19,047 bases of DNA from JAWWPY01 sp964412845 (GCA_964412845.1 CAYPQM010000140.1:1-19047); one strand, 5' to 3'; shown: positions 6,790 through 14,479, numbered from the stretch's first letter. Notes: a model not told the origin generated them from the letters alone. Translations and numbers: made by a program.

Positions 6790-7988
6790 CGGGGGCCGCT
6801 CACGCCGGTGGCTGCGGGCGATGCGGACCCGTCATACGGGATCACCCCGGTAACCGCGAAACCGCCGTCTGCGCCCGCGGTGGTATCGAGGTGCCCCCCG
6901 TACAGTTCGGCGCGTTCCCGCATGCCCCGGATTCCCCGGCCGCCCGGATTGCCGGGCCGCGGACCCGATGGCCTGCGGCCCGGCGGGGGCGGCGCGTTGG
7001 CCACCTCGATACCGAGTTCGCCGGCCCCGTAGCGCAGGGTCACCGCCACCGATGCGGCGGGCGCGTGCCTGGTGGCATTGGCCAGCGCCTCCTGGACGAT
7101 CCGGTACGCGGACAGTTCCACGCCGGGGGACAGCTGCCGGGCGGTCCCCTCGATCACGAGCCGCACCGGTGCGCCGGCCGCCGGACCGGCCTCCAGCAGC
7201 GAGTTCAGGTCACTGAGGGTGGGAGTCGGGCGGCGGCCCGGATCAGCGTCCGGCTCGCGGCGAAGCGCGCCGAGCAGGTGGTTGAGTTCGGTCAGCGCCT
7301 CCCGCGACAGCTGCTCGATGGCGCCGAGCACCTCCGCCGGGGACTGCTGCGACCCTGCTGCCAGCCGGGCCGCGCCGGCCTGCACGGCGATCGCGGAGAG
7401 CTGGTGGGCCACGACGTCATGCAGCTCACGGGCGATGCGGGTGCGTTCCGCCTGGTGCGCCGCCTCCACCGCGGCGGCGCTCTCGCCGCGCCGGGCCCGG
7501 GTCTCCCCGCGCCGGGCGCTGGCCGCGTCACCCAGCACGAACGCGGCGCCGAGCAGGGCGGATGGCACGGCCGTCAGCCGGTCGTCGTGGTAGTGGATGG
7601 TCACCACACCGACGGCGACGATCAGCGAGAGCCAGCCGAGCCACCGGGCGTACCGCCGCGCCGTGCGGCCATACGCGCCCAGTCCGTACGCGCCGATGAG
7701 CACAGCGGCGAAGGCGGAGATCTCATTGCGGCCCAGGGCGCTGCGGATGGCGAGCACGCCCGCCGCCGCTCCGAGCACCCCCAGCGGGAAAGAACGGCGC
7801 CAGCAGAACGGAACCGACATGGCTAGTGTCAGCCCGAGGCTGCCGAGCACGTTGAGGGGCGATCCGGCGTGGCCCGGCGGCTCCCACCACCACGGCACGT
7901 CGGGCAGTCCCCAGGCCAGCAGGGCCGCCGCTATGGCCAGGTCGACCCGGCGGGGCGCGGCCAGCTCGGTCCACCGTGGTACCTGCAT
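6786..7988 (-). CDS. NarL-type sensor histidine kinase (HisKA_3)
   Basis: The protein is 400 aa from the ATG at 7988. Several hydrophobic segments fill about residues 14-155, with little outside the membrane, so it looks like an intramembrane or membrane-stress sensor rather than one with a periplasmic sensor domain. The dimerisation helix contains RTIARELHDVVAHQ-like sequence with phospho-acceptor H190, the hallmark of HisKA_3. The ATPase domain has the N-box QEALANATRHA (about 299-309) and the G-box GGRGIRGMRER (about 349-359). The frame is open to a GTG at 8012, 7 nt after the permease stop. I prefer 7988 because TACAGT lies 6 nt before it with GTGACG 17 nt further up, as in a leaderless promoter. 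Neither start has a Shine-Dalgarno sequence. The response regulator follows with a 4-nt overlap. Confidence 0.93.
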   Translation of the reverse strand: MQVPRWTELAAPRRVDLAIAAALLAWGLPDVPWWWEPPGHAGSPLNVLGSLGLTLAMSVPFCWRRSFPLGVLGAAAGVLAIRSALGRNEISAFAAVLIGAYGLGAYGRTARRYARWLGWLSLIVAVGVVTIHYHDDRLTAVPSALLGAAFVLGDAASARRGETRARRGESAAAVEAAHQAERTRIARELHDVVAHQLSAIAVQAGAARLAAGSQQSPAEVLGAIEQLSREALTELNHLLGALRREPDADPGRRPTPTLSDLNSLLEAGPAAGAPVRLVIEGTARQLSPGVELSAYRIVQEALANATRHAPAASVAVTLRYGAGELGIEVANAPPPPGRRPSGPRPGNPGGRGIRGMRERAELYGGHLDTTAGADGGFAVTGVIPYDGSASPAATGVSGPR

Positions 7989-7994
7989 GATCCG

Positions 7995-8023
7995 ACTGTA
8001 GAGCCGGGTCACCGGGCCGTCAC
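7995..8023 (-). promoter_or_regulatory. Candidate internal promoter for the kinase-regulator pair
   Basis: On the minus strand GTGACG (8018-8023, close to TTGACG) lies 17 nt from TACAGT (7995-8000), which ends 6 nt before the kinase ATG. The -35 overlaps the stop codon of the permease gene. If real, it would let the sensor pair be made without the transporter. Confidence 0.4.
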
Positions 8024-8961
8024 CCGCTGACGTCGGTGCGCCGGAAGACCCCGGCCGCCACCGCCGTCGCGGCCAGCAGCAGCGCGGTCAGGCCGGCCAG
8101 GCCGGCCAGGTGGCTAGGCGGGGCACCGGCCGCGTTGATGAACCGGGACCAGAAGTTGGTCGGCAGCGCCGTGACAGAAGCCAGGCCGGCCGGGAAGCCC
8201 ATCCAGCCCTGCACCCAGGTGGCCGGTGTCCAGCTGGCTACGCCCGGCAGCGAGGCGGCGACCAGCATGGCGACGAATGCCGCGGCGGTGGTCGCCATCG
8301 TGCCGATCGTGTTCCGGGTCACGGCGGCGGCCAGCAGGCCGATCGCGGCGAACACTGCCAGGACCAGCAAGGACCGCGCCACCTGCGAGCCCGCCAGGGT
8401 GAGCGCGCTGCGGGCGGACTCATGCGGATCCGGCAGGTGGTCCAGGTGGCTGATGACCGGGCCGGCCACGGCGAGCGTGACCCAGCAGGCGGCCACCAGC
8501 GCCACCCCGGCCAGCCAGAGGCTGATCAGCTTGGCGGCCAGCACCTGCCACCGCCGGCCGTGCTGGGTGAGCAGGTTCTTCATGGTCCGGCCGGACCACT
8601 CACCCCCGATGTGGGCCCCGGCGAGCAGGGCCAGCGCCAGTGCCCCGGGCAGGGAAGCCATCAGGCCGGCTGCCTCAGCCCCGGCGGCCACCGGGTTCAG
8701 CTGGGCGGCGACCTGGGCCGGGCCTGCATTGATCTCATTGACCCGGCGCTGCTCGGCCGCCCGGGTCCGCACGCACGCGGGCCCGGCGGGAACGTTCAGC
8801 TCGGCGCAGGAGGGCAGCGGGCCGGCCCGGCCCCGGGCGTCACTGGTGGCATTGGCACTGCCGCCGATGGCCAGCAGCACGCAGAACACGGCGGCGGCGC
8901 CGGCGACCCCCCAGATCAGTGGCCGGTTCAGCTTGCTCAGCTCAGCGCGCAGCAGCCGCAT
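8020..8961 (-). CDS. ABC-2 type transporter permease
   Basis: This 313-aa membrane protein has about six hydrophobic segments, near 14-33, 95-116, 143-166, 196-214, 218-240 and 283-305. A long extracytoplasmic loop (about 34-92) follows the first segment and holds two cysteines (C52, C63). The stretch GGEWSGRTMKNLLTQHGRRWQVLAAKL after the second segment is the cytoplasmic coupling region typical of ABC-2 permeases of the DrrB/YhgE-like kind. The ATG at 8961 follows a strong GGGGAGG with normal spacing and overlaps the ATPase gene by 20 nt, so the two are coupled. It would form the membrane channel for the neighbouring ATPase. The cargo may be an antibiotic, peptide or lipid and cannot be told. 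Confidence 0.92.
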   Translation of the reverse strand: MRLLRAELSKLNRPLIWGVAGAAAVFCVLLAIGGSANATSDARGRAGPLPSCAELNVPAGPACVRTRAAEQRRVNEINAGPAQVAAQLNPVAAGAEAAGLMASLPGALALALLAGAHIGGEWSGRTMKNLLTQHGRRWQVLAAKLISLWLAGVALVAACWVTLAVAGPVISHLDHLPDPHESARSALTLAGSQVARSLLVLAVFAAIGLLAAAVTRNTIGTMATTAAAFVAMLVAASLPGVASWTPATWVQGWMGFPAGLASVTALPTNFWSRFINAAGAPPSHLAGLAGLTALLLAATAVAAGVFRRTDVSG

Positions 8962-9868
8962 GGCGTACCTCCCCGGCCGTCGTCCCGGTCAGCTGCAGGA
9001 ACGTCTCCTCCAGGCCGGGGCGTTCGAGGAGTACCTGGTGGGCCCAGACGCCACCGCGGCCGAGCGCCTCGTTCACCTCGCGGCCGCTGGCTGTCTCGAC
9101 CAGCAGTTCGTCTGTCCCCGCGGCCTGGACTGGCCAGCGGCCCAGCAGCAGCCGGGCGGCGGGCTGGTCGCCGGGATTCAGGATGACGCGCACCCGGGTG
9201 CGGGCCGTAGTGAGGTCGGCCACCCGGCCCTGCTCCACCAGGCGGCCGCCGTCCAGCACGGCGATCTCGTCGCACACCTGCTCGACCTCGGCCAGCAGGT
9301 GGCTGGACAGGAACACGGTGGCACCGCCCGCGGCCACAGAGCGCAGCAGGGTGCGGAACTCCTTGATGCCCGCCGGGTCCATGCCGTTGGACGGCTCGTC
9401 GAGCAGCAGCACCGTCGGATCCCGCAGCAGCGCTCCGGCCAGGCCCAGCCGCTGCCGCATGCCCTGGGAGTACGTCTTCACCGCGGCGCCCGCGACCTCG
9501 CTGAGCCCGACCCGGTCCAGGACGGCGGTTATCTGGTCCCGCCCGCCCGCCAGCGGCGGGCCGCTGAGCGCGAGCACCTCCAGGTTGCGGCGCCCGGTCA
9601 TCCACGGGTAGAACGCGGGTTCCTCGATCATCGCGCCGACGCTGGCCAGCCCGCCGGGGTCGGGGATCTGCCGCCCGTTCAGCCACGCCTGTCCGGCCGT
9701 GGGCTGGATGAGGCCGAGCAGCATCCGCATCGTGGTGGTCTTGCCCGCCCCGTTACGGCCCAGGAAGCCGAAAACCTGCCCGGCCGTCACGATGAGGTCC
9801 AGGCGGTCGACCGCGACCGTTGATCCGTAGCGCTTGGTCAGCCCCCGGCACTCGATGACATCCGGCAC
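8942..9868 (-). CDS. ABC-2 transporter ATP-binding protein (DrrA/CcmA-like)
   Basis: The protein is 308 aa from the GTG at 9868. It has Walker A GRNGAGKT (37-44), Q-loop region IEEPAFYPWMTG (81-92, with Glu in place of Gln as is usual in DrrA/BcrA-type ATPases), signature YSQGM (133-137), Walker B D157-E158 and switch H190. A C-terminal extension of about 85 residues follows the NBD, also typical of this group. It energises the ABC-2 permease whose gene overlaps its 3' end. The GTG at 9868 has GGGAGG 5 nt upstream. A GTG at 9913 would add 15 residues; it has no Shine-Dalgarno sequence but has TACCGT 5 nt before it, so a leaderless longer form is possible. First gene of the operon with the permease, sensor kinase and response regulator. 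Confidence 0.95.
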   Translation of the reverse strand: MPDVIECRGLTKRYGSTVAVDRLDLIVTAGQVFGFLGRNGAGKTTTMRMLLGLIQPTAGQAWLNGRQIPDPGGLASVGAMIEEPAFYPWMTGRRNLEVLALSGPPLAGGRDQITAVLDRVGLSEVAGAAVKTYSQGMRQRLGLAGALLRDPTVLLLDEPSNGMDPAGIKEFRTLLRSVAAGGATVFLSSHLLAEVEQVCDEIAVLDGGRLVEQGRVADLTTARTRVRVILNPGDQPAARLLLGRWPVQAAGTDELLVETASGREVNEALGRGGVWAHQVLLERPGLEETFLQLTGTTAGEVRHAAAAR

Positions 9869-9918
9869 GCTCGCCTCCCGGCAGTCCGGTCCCGCTGCGA
9901 TAGCGCAGGACACGACCG

Positions 9919-9924
9919 ACGGTA
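9919..9924 (-). promoter_or_regulatory. Candidate -10 hexamer TACCGT for the ABC-2/two-component operon
   Basis: On the minus strand TACCGT is followed by CGGTC and then GTG (9913). A CTGACG lies 20 nt upstream, longer than ideal for a -35. It sits in the only sizeable gap upstream of the four-gene operon. Transcription starting 6-7 nt after the hexamer would begin at or next to the GTG at 9913, and ribosomes could alternatively start at the GTG at 9868. Confidence 0.35.
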
Positions 9925-9962
9925 GGAGAGTGACCGGCCGGCGTCGTCAGCAGCGGGACGAA

Positions 9963-9986
9963 CCTCGTCTCGCCCATTCGACGAGG
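9963..9986 (-). terminator. Weak stem-loop after the VKOR gene
   Basis: CCTCGTC (9963-9969) and GACGAGG (9980-9986) pair perfectly with a 10-nt loop, 48 nt after the VKOR stop codon. There is no U-tract. It is the only hairpin I see in the gap between the VKOR unit and the ABC-2 operon, so it may end the first transcript. Confidence 0.3.
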
Positions 9987-10034
9987 CCGGATCAGAGATG
10001 CCCGGGCAAGCTCTCGACCGGGGTGAAGGCCACG

Positions 10035-10772
10035 TTACCGGCGGTTGGCGGCATCCTTGGCCCCGTACCCCGCGGCGACGCTGAACATGATCAGGCAGAA
10101 CAGCAGGAACGTGAGCGCGTGGACGCTGGTGCACCACAGGCAGATGGCATCCAGGGTGAACAGTTCGGTGTAGACCAGGTAGAGCACGAACCCGATGCCG
10201 ACGATCACCGAGGCCAGCCGGGCCCACCGGATCACCGGGAGCTTGGCCCGCCACGCCCAGGGCGTGTTGACCGCCACCATGAACACGTAGAAGGCCAGGC
10301 CGAGCACGGCAACCGGGAAGATGCCGAACACGATCGACTCGGGACTCGTGGTGACCTTGGCGCAGTTGATCGTGCCCTTGTCCGAGCAGGCCAGGATCGA
10401 CGTGCTCGTGTAGTGCGCGATGGTGAGGTAGATCGACACCCCGAGACCGCCGAGCGACAGCATCAGGGTGGCGATCTGCAGCCACGGCGGAACATTCGCC
10501 GCGGCGGAGACCGCCGCGCGGGGCTGGGCGGCGCGGGCCGCCGCGACCGGGGTGCGCGGCTGGCCCGGCCCGGGCCGGGCCTTGTCCCGCTGGCCCGGGC
10601 CGGTCCCGTTGGGCTTCCTGCCGGTCTGCCCGCTGGCCTGCCCCCGGGCCGCGCCCCCGCTGGGCTGGGCGTCGGGCCGGCCGCCCTTGGTGGGGCTCTT
10701 CTTGGCGCCGGCTCCAGTGCTGGCGCCGCGGGCCGCCGCTCCCTGGCCGCGGGCCTGCTTGGCGCCGGCCAT
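10035..10772 (-). CDS. Vitamin K epoxide reductase (VKOR) family membrane protein
   Basis: The protein is 245 aa from the ATG at 10772. Residues 1-95 are a Gly/Ala/Lys/Pro-rich, probably disordered cytoplasmic tail. Membrane segments then run through about 97-230. The two VKOR redox pairs are present: C129 and C137 in a loop (ACSDKGTINC), and the active-site CLWC (C211, C214). Bacterial VKORs take electrons from DsbA-like oxidases and pass them to menaquinone, acting like DsbB. The start overlaps the DUF929 stop (TGATG). The frame is open a further 54 codons upstream, but that stretch is only the antisense-like shadow of the DUF929 gene end. With the thioredoxin-like gene just upstream it forms a likely disulfide-forming pair at the outer face of the membrane. 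Confidence 0.95.
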   Translation of the reverse strand: MAGAKQARGQGAAARGASTGAGAKKSPTKGGRPDAQPSGGAARGQASGQTGRKPNGTGPGQRDKARPGPGQPRTPVAAARAAQPRAAVSAAANVPPWLQIATLMLSLGGLGVSIYLTIAHYTSTSILACSDKGTINCAKVTTSPESIVFGIFPVAVLGLAFYVFMVAVNTPWAWRAKLPVIRWARLASVIVGIGFVLYLVYTELFTLDAICLWCTSVHALTFLLFCLIMFSVAAGYGAKDAANRR

Positions 10773-11668
10773 CAGATCTGTCCCTGCAGGTTCGTGATCG
10801 ACGACGTGCAGACGTTGGCCGGCTTGTTGTTCGTGAGCTTGCAGATGGCGGCGGTCAGCAGGTTCGCGGCGCCGTTCGCCCCCTTCGCGATCGGGCTGGC
10901 CGGGTCCTTCAGCGCTGCCGCGACCTGGCTCCACGTCTTTCCGGTCAGCACCGTCGGGTCATACTGCGCCCCCGCCACCAGGTACTTGTTGCCAAGATCG
11001 ATGAAGGGGATGGCGCCCGAGTTCGCCTGGGAAACGTAGGGGGGTGCATCGTACTTGGTCAGCAGTGCCTGCTGGGCAGCGGTCGGCGACTGCAGCGGCG
11101 TCTCGGCGACGGTCTGCTCCTCGACCGAGGTGAACACGAGGTACTTGCTGGTGTAGCTGGACTTGTAGAAGGTCAGGGTCGCGGTGCCAGGGAAAGGCTC
11201 GCCCGCTTTGGTCGAGGAGTGGATGCCGCGCAGGTGGGAGAAGGTGCCGAACCGGCTCAGGGCCACGACCATGGCCCACCGCTCCGTCGCGCAGTACGGG
11301 CAGTATTCCGCGCCGACATAGAGCACCTCAGGCTTCCCGCCGGACGTCAGCGGCGTGCCCGGGATGGAGGTGATGGACTTCGCGTACGCGGTCCCCGACC
11401 CCACTGCGGTCAGTGTGGCCGACGGCACCGTGGTCAGGTCCTTGATCGCGCTGGCGGGCAGCGCCGCGCTCGCGGCCGAGGCGCCCGAGCCAGCTTTGTT
11501 CTGAGTGGCCTTGATGACGATGAAGGCGACCACCACGGCCACGACAGCGAGGATGCTGCCGCCGGTGATGAAAAGCCGGCTGCGGACCTCGGCCCGCCGC
11601 GCCGCAGCCCGCTGCGCCGCTATTTTCTCGCGGGCGTTTTCCCGCCTGATCCGAGTCGCCTTGCTCAT
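10772..11668 (-). CDS. Membrane-anchored DUF929 thioredoxin-like protein (DsbA-like partner of VKOR)
   Basis: This 298-aa protein has a basic cytoplasmic start (1-31), one membrane segment (about 33-53), a Gly/Ser/Ala linker, and an outside domain. The domain carries a CPYC motif (C123-C126) in VGAEYCPYCATERWA, a thioredoxin-type redox site. An Ile-Pro at 220-221 (GAIPFIDLG) sits where thioredoxins have their cis-proline. Two more cysteines near the end (C276, C287) could form a structural disulfide. This matches the DUF929 family, often encoded beside VKOR in actinobacteria. The probable role is oxidation of cysteines in exported proteins, with VKOR re-oxidising it (family inference). The ATG at 11668 follows AGGA; that Shine-Dalgarno overlaps the TAG stop of the preceding regulator gene, so translation is probably coupled to it. 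Confidence 0.93.
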   Translation of the reverse strand: MSKATRIRRENAREKIAAQRAAARRAEVRSRLFITGGSILAVVAVVVAFIVIKATQNKAGSGASAASAALPASAIKDLTTVPSATLTAVGSGTAYAKSITSIPGTPLTSGGKPEVLYVGAEYCPYCATERWAMVVALSRFGTFSHLRGIHSSTKAGEPFPGTATLTFYKSSYTSKYLVFTSVEEQTVAETPLQSPTAAQQALLTKYDAPPYVSQANSGAIPFIDLGNKYLVAGAQYDPTVLTGKTWSQVAAALKDPASPIAKGANGAANLLTAAICKLTNNKPANVCTSSITNLQGQI

Positions 11669-11676
11669 CGCACGTC

Positions 11677-14238
11677 CTATGAATGGTCGCTGTCGGTCAC
11701 CGGCCGCAGTCCATCGTAGGGTGCTCCGCCTAATGAAGGCGCCCCGGTGGTGGGTCGGCGAGGGTGCACTGATTCGTTCCCCGCAGCCCAGGCAGCGATC
11801 TGGGCCCGCGAGGTGAAACCCAGCTTCGCCAGGATATTCGCCACGTGGCGTGCAGCGGTAGCCGGGCTGATCACGAGGTCGTCCGCGATGCCCTTGTTGC
11901 TGTGCCCGCGGACGATGAGCGCGACGATCTCAGCCTCCCGCCGCGTCAGGCCGGCCAGCGGCGACAGCTCCGGGGAGGCGGCCCGCTGGCTGGTATTTTC
12001 ATTTCCCCGCGCCGCGGCCACCGGCGGCTGGGCGGTCAGCGCCGCGGCGACGGCCGCGTCGGCGGTCATGGCCCGGCCCTCCGCCCACAGCCGGCCGGTC
12101 GCGGCCTCGCCGAGGCTCCGGGCCGCGGCCAGGATCCGCTGCTTGCGGCCGGCCGGCAACGGGGGGAAGCCGGCCGCTTCGCGCAGTCCCTCCGCGGCCG
12201 CGGTCAGCTGGAGCGCCACATTGGCGTGGCCCTCCGCCGCCGTCAGCACCGCGAACGCCTCGAGGGCGCGGGCCACGCCGAGGCGGGCGCCGGCGGAATG
12301 GCTGAGCCGCAGGCTCTCGGTCAGATGCTGCCGGGCCACGTCAAGCTGTCCCTGGTCCAGGGCGACCCGCCCGATGCCGGCCAGGCAGCGCGCCGTTTCC
12401 GGCCGCGAGTCGATCTCGCGCAGGATCGGCAGCGCCGCCAGGTAGCAGTCGAGCGCGCCGGCCGGGTCGCCGCGCAGCGCGGCCAGGTAGCCAAGGCCGA
12501 GCATCAGCTTGGCGACGCCCCACTGCTGGTCGATGCGGCGCATCACGGCGAGCCCGGCCTCGCCGAGTTCCCTGGCCTCGCGCAGTTTTCCGTGCAGCCC
12601 GGCCAGCCTGGCCTGAATGCCCAGGGCGTACCCCTCGTTCCAGCCGTCCCCGGCGCCTCGCGCGATCGCCAGCGCCTCCGCGGCGTCCGCCTCCGCCTGC
12701 TCGATCTGGCCGCCCTGCACGCCAGCGGCGTCGGCGAGCAGGTTGAGCGCGGTGGCGGTCCAGGCCGCATCGCCTGCCGCACGGCACAGTTCCAGGCCCT
12801 CGCGGACCCAGGACACGGCGGCGGTGGACTCGTTGGCCAGGGCGAGCTGGGCCCGGCCCACCAGGGCCGCGCCGCGCACCGCGTCCGGCAGCCCCGGCTG
12901 GCCCAGGGCGAGGAACCGGCCGAGCCACTCGGTGCCCTCGGCGAACGAGCCGCGCGCGATCCAGCAGGGCCGGACCGCGGTGCAGATCTTGAGTCCGGTT
13001 TCCGCGGCACCGTCGATCAGGCAGCCAGTCAGCACCTGCCGGAGGTTGCCGACGTCAGCGTCATACCGGCGGAAGACGCCGACCGCCGCGGACCACGGTT
13101 CGCCGGCGACCGCCATCCCGATCGCCTCCGCACGCTGGACAAACCGCAGCGTGTAGTCACGAAGCCGCAGTTGCACGGCGGCCGATTCGCCGGAGGCGGC
13201 CAGCCTCTCGACCGCGTAGCCGCGGATGGTGTCCAGCAGCCGGTACCGGGCCTCACCGAGCACCTCAGGCTCCACCACCACCAGGGACTTGTCGACCAGT
13301 CCGCTGATCAGGTCGAGCACCTCGGCCGCGGGCAGATCGGCGTCCGCGCAGACCTGCTCGGCCATCTCCAGCGACCAGCCGGCGAACACCGACAGCCGCC
13401 GCAGCAGCGTCTGCTCCCGGGCGTTCAGCAGGGCATGGCTCCAGTCCAGGGTCGCCCGCAAGGTGCGCTGGCGCGGCGGCGCGGTGCGGTCCCCCGAGCC
13501 GAGCAGGGCGAAGCGGTCGCCCAGCCGCGCCGCGATCTGCTCCGGGGAGAACGCGCCGAGCCGTGCCGCGGCCAGTTCTATGGCCAGCGGCACGCCGTCG
13601 AGTGCCTGGCAGATGGCGGTGACAGCCTGGGCGTTGTGCTCGGTGACCCGGAAACCGGGGCGCACTGCCGCGGCCCGGTCCGCGAATAGCCGGATGGCCT
13701 CGTACCGGGGCAGCCCGGCGACATCGTCCCCGGCCAGGCCCGGGGGCACGGACAGCGGCGGAACCTGCCTGACCACCTCGCCCGGCATGCGCAGCGGCTC
13801 CTGGCTCGTCGCGATGATGCGCAAGGCCGGGGAACTGGCCAGCAGCCGCTGGCACAACCGGGCGCAGGCCTCGACCAGGTGCTCGCAATTGTCCAGCGCG
13901 AGCAGCATCCGGCGTGGTCCCAGGGCGTCGGCGAGTGTGTCGACGAGCGGGCGGCCGGGTTCCGCGAGCACGCCAACGGCCGACGCCACCCGCGAGACGA
14001 CCAGCTGGGGTTCCCACAGATCGCCAAGTTCGACGAGCCAGACCCCATCCGGGAAGTCACCGGCGACGGTGGCCAGGACCTGCAGTGCCAGCCGCGTCTT
14101 GCCGATGCCGCCTGGACCGCACAATGTGAGCGCCCGGGCACCGCTAAGGACACGGCGCAGGTCGCCCAGTTCCTGTTCCCGCCCGATGAACCGATTTGGT
14201 TCCTCAGGCAGGTGAAGAGATATTTCGGTATGTGTCAT
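11677..14238 (-). CDS. Large STAND regulator: NB-ARC ATPase, TPR-like repeats and C-terminal LuxR helix-turn-helix
   Basis: An 853-aa protein. The N-terminal nucleotide-binding domain has Walker A GPGGIGKT (41-48), Walker B LLALDN (D116), the ATSQEPL sensor segment (144-150) and GVPLAIELAAARL (215-227), all typical of actinobacterial NB-ARC/AfsR-like regulators. A winged-helix region is likely around 250-350. An Ala/Leu-rich helical stretch from about 420 to 720 looks like degenerate TPR repeats that would sense a ligand or partner. A LuxR-type DNA-binding domain sits at about 764-823 (LTRREAEIVALIVRGHSNKGIADDLVISPATAARHVANILAKLGF), followed by a 30-residue tail. Such proteins act as ATP-dependent transcription switches. 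It is divergent from the molybdate/tungstate operon and lies 8 nt upstream of the DUF929 gene. Its targets are unknown; either neighbour is possible. Confidence 0.94.
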   Translation of the reverse strand: MTHTEISLHLPEEPNRFIGREQELGDLRRVLSGARALTLCGPGGIGKTRLALQVLATVAGDFPDGVWLVELGDLWEPQLVVSRVASAVGVLAEPGRPLVDTLADALGPRRMLLALDNCEHLVEACARLCQRLLASSPALRIIATSQEPLRMPGEVVRQVPPLSVPPGLAGDDVAGLPRYEAIRLFADRAAAVRPGFRVTEHNAQAVTAICQALDGVPLAIELAAARLGAFSPEQIAARLGDRFALLGSGDRTAPPRQRTLRATLDWSHALLNAREQTLLRRLSVFAGWSLEMAEQVCADADLPAAEVLDLISGLVDKSLVVVEPEVLGEARYRLLDTIRGYAVERLAASGESAAVQLRLRDYTLRFVQRAEAIGMAVAGEPWSAAVGVFRRYDADVGNLRQVLTGCLIDGAAETGLKICTAVRPCWIARGSFAEGTEWLGRFLALGQPGLPDAVRGAALVGRAQLALANESTAAVSWVREGLELCRAAGDAAWTATALNLLADAAGVQGGQIEQAEADAAEALAIARGAGDGWNEGYALGIQARLAGLHGKLREARELGEAGLAVMRRIDQQWGVAKLMLGLGYLAALRGDPAGALDCYLAALPILREIDSRPETARCLAGIGRVALDQGQLDVARQHLTESLRLSHSAGARLGVARALEAFAVLTAAEGHANVALQLTAAAEGLREAAGFPPLPAGRKQRILAAARSLGEAATGRLWAEGRAMTADAAVAAALTAQPPVAAARGNENTSQRAASPELSPLAGLTRREAEIVALIVRGHSNKGIADDLVISPATAARHVANILAKLGFTSRAQIAAWAAGNESVHPRRPTTGAPSLGGAPYDGLRPVTDSDHS

Positions 14239-14252
14239 TTGCCTGATGAACG

Positions 14253-14258
14253 ATTATG
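14253..14258 (-). promoter_or_regulatory. Candidate -10 (CATAAT) for the STAND regulator
   Basis: On the minus strand CATAAT lies 14 nt before the ATG at 14238, giving a leader of only about 7 nt. It is one of the most A/T-rich hexamers in the gap. I could not match a -35 at normal spacing, and only a weak CAGG stands as Shine-Dalgarno. Confidence 0.35.
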
Positions 14259-14425
14259 CCGCCGTCCTCAGTCTGGCACCATGCCTGGCTTCTATCTGCA
14301 GTATCTCCGCCTGGTGAGAGAACTGTGATAACCGCGCCATTGACATTCCGGGTGCTGGTGAGGCTGCGGTGACTCCTCCGGCGGCGGGCCGCGGGGGACA
14401 GGGTGCCCGCCTGCGGCGATCTGAT

Positions 14426-14438
14426 CACGACTGTCGTG
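14426..14438. promoter_or_regulatory. Perfect inverted repeat upstream of the Mo/W operon promoter
   Basis: CACGAC-T-GTCGTG has 6-bp arms and a 1-nt centre. It ends 5 nt before the proposed -35 of the molybdate/tungstate operon and lies in the divergent region shared with the STAND regulator. Its position suits an activator or a second repressor site. Which protein would bind is not known. Confidence 0.45.
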
Positions 14439-14443
14439 TCTTC

Positions 14444-14473
14444 TTGCTTCACGCAACTGCAAGTTGCTAGTTT
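14444..14473 (+). promoter_or_regulatory. Candidate leaderless promoter with embedded operator for the Mo/W uptake operon
   Basis: TTGCTT (14444-14449) and TAGTTT (14468-14473) are 18 nt apart, and the -10 ends 6 nt before the ATG at 14480, which has no Shine-Dalgarno. The spacer contains a perfect inverted repeat GCAACT-GCA-AGTTGC (14453-14467). A protein bound there would block RNA polymerase directly. The XRE-type regulator encoded at the operon's end is the natural candidate to bind it (inference). Confidence 0.5.
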
Positions 14474-14479
14474 CACGGC

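Noticed and set aside
8091..8111. Tandem caggccggc repeats
   Set aside because: They encode HLAGLAGL in a membrane helix of the ABC-2 permease. A codon-use effect, not a separate element.
8036..9823. Plus-strand open frame of 595 codons across the ABC-2 genes
   Set aside because: It runs antisense across two recognised genes, shows no motif, and is explained by GC bias.
10772..10934. Upstream extension of the VKOR reading frame
   Set aside because: The 54 extra codons overlap the DUF929 gene end and are Arg/Gln/Glu-rich. The TGATG junction gives a better start.
11845..13689. Plus-strand open frame of 614 codons opposite the STAND regulator
   Set aside because: Shadow frame, Gln/Arg/Gly-rich. 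The minus strand has NB-ARC and LuxR motifs.
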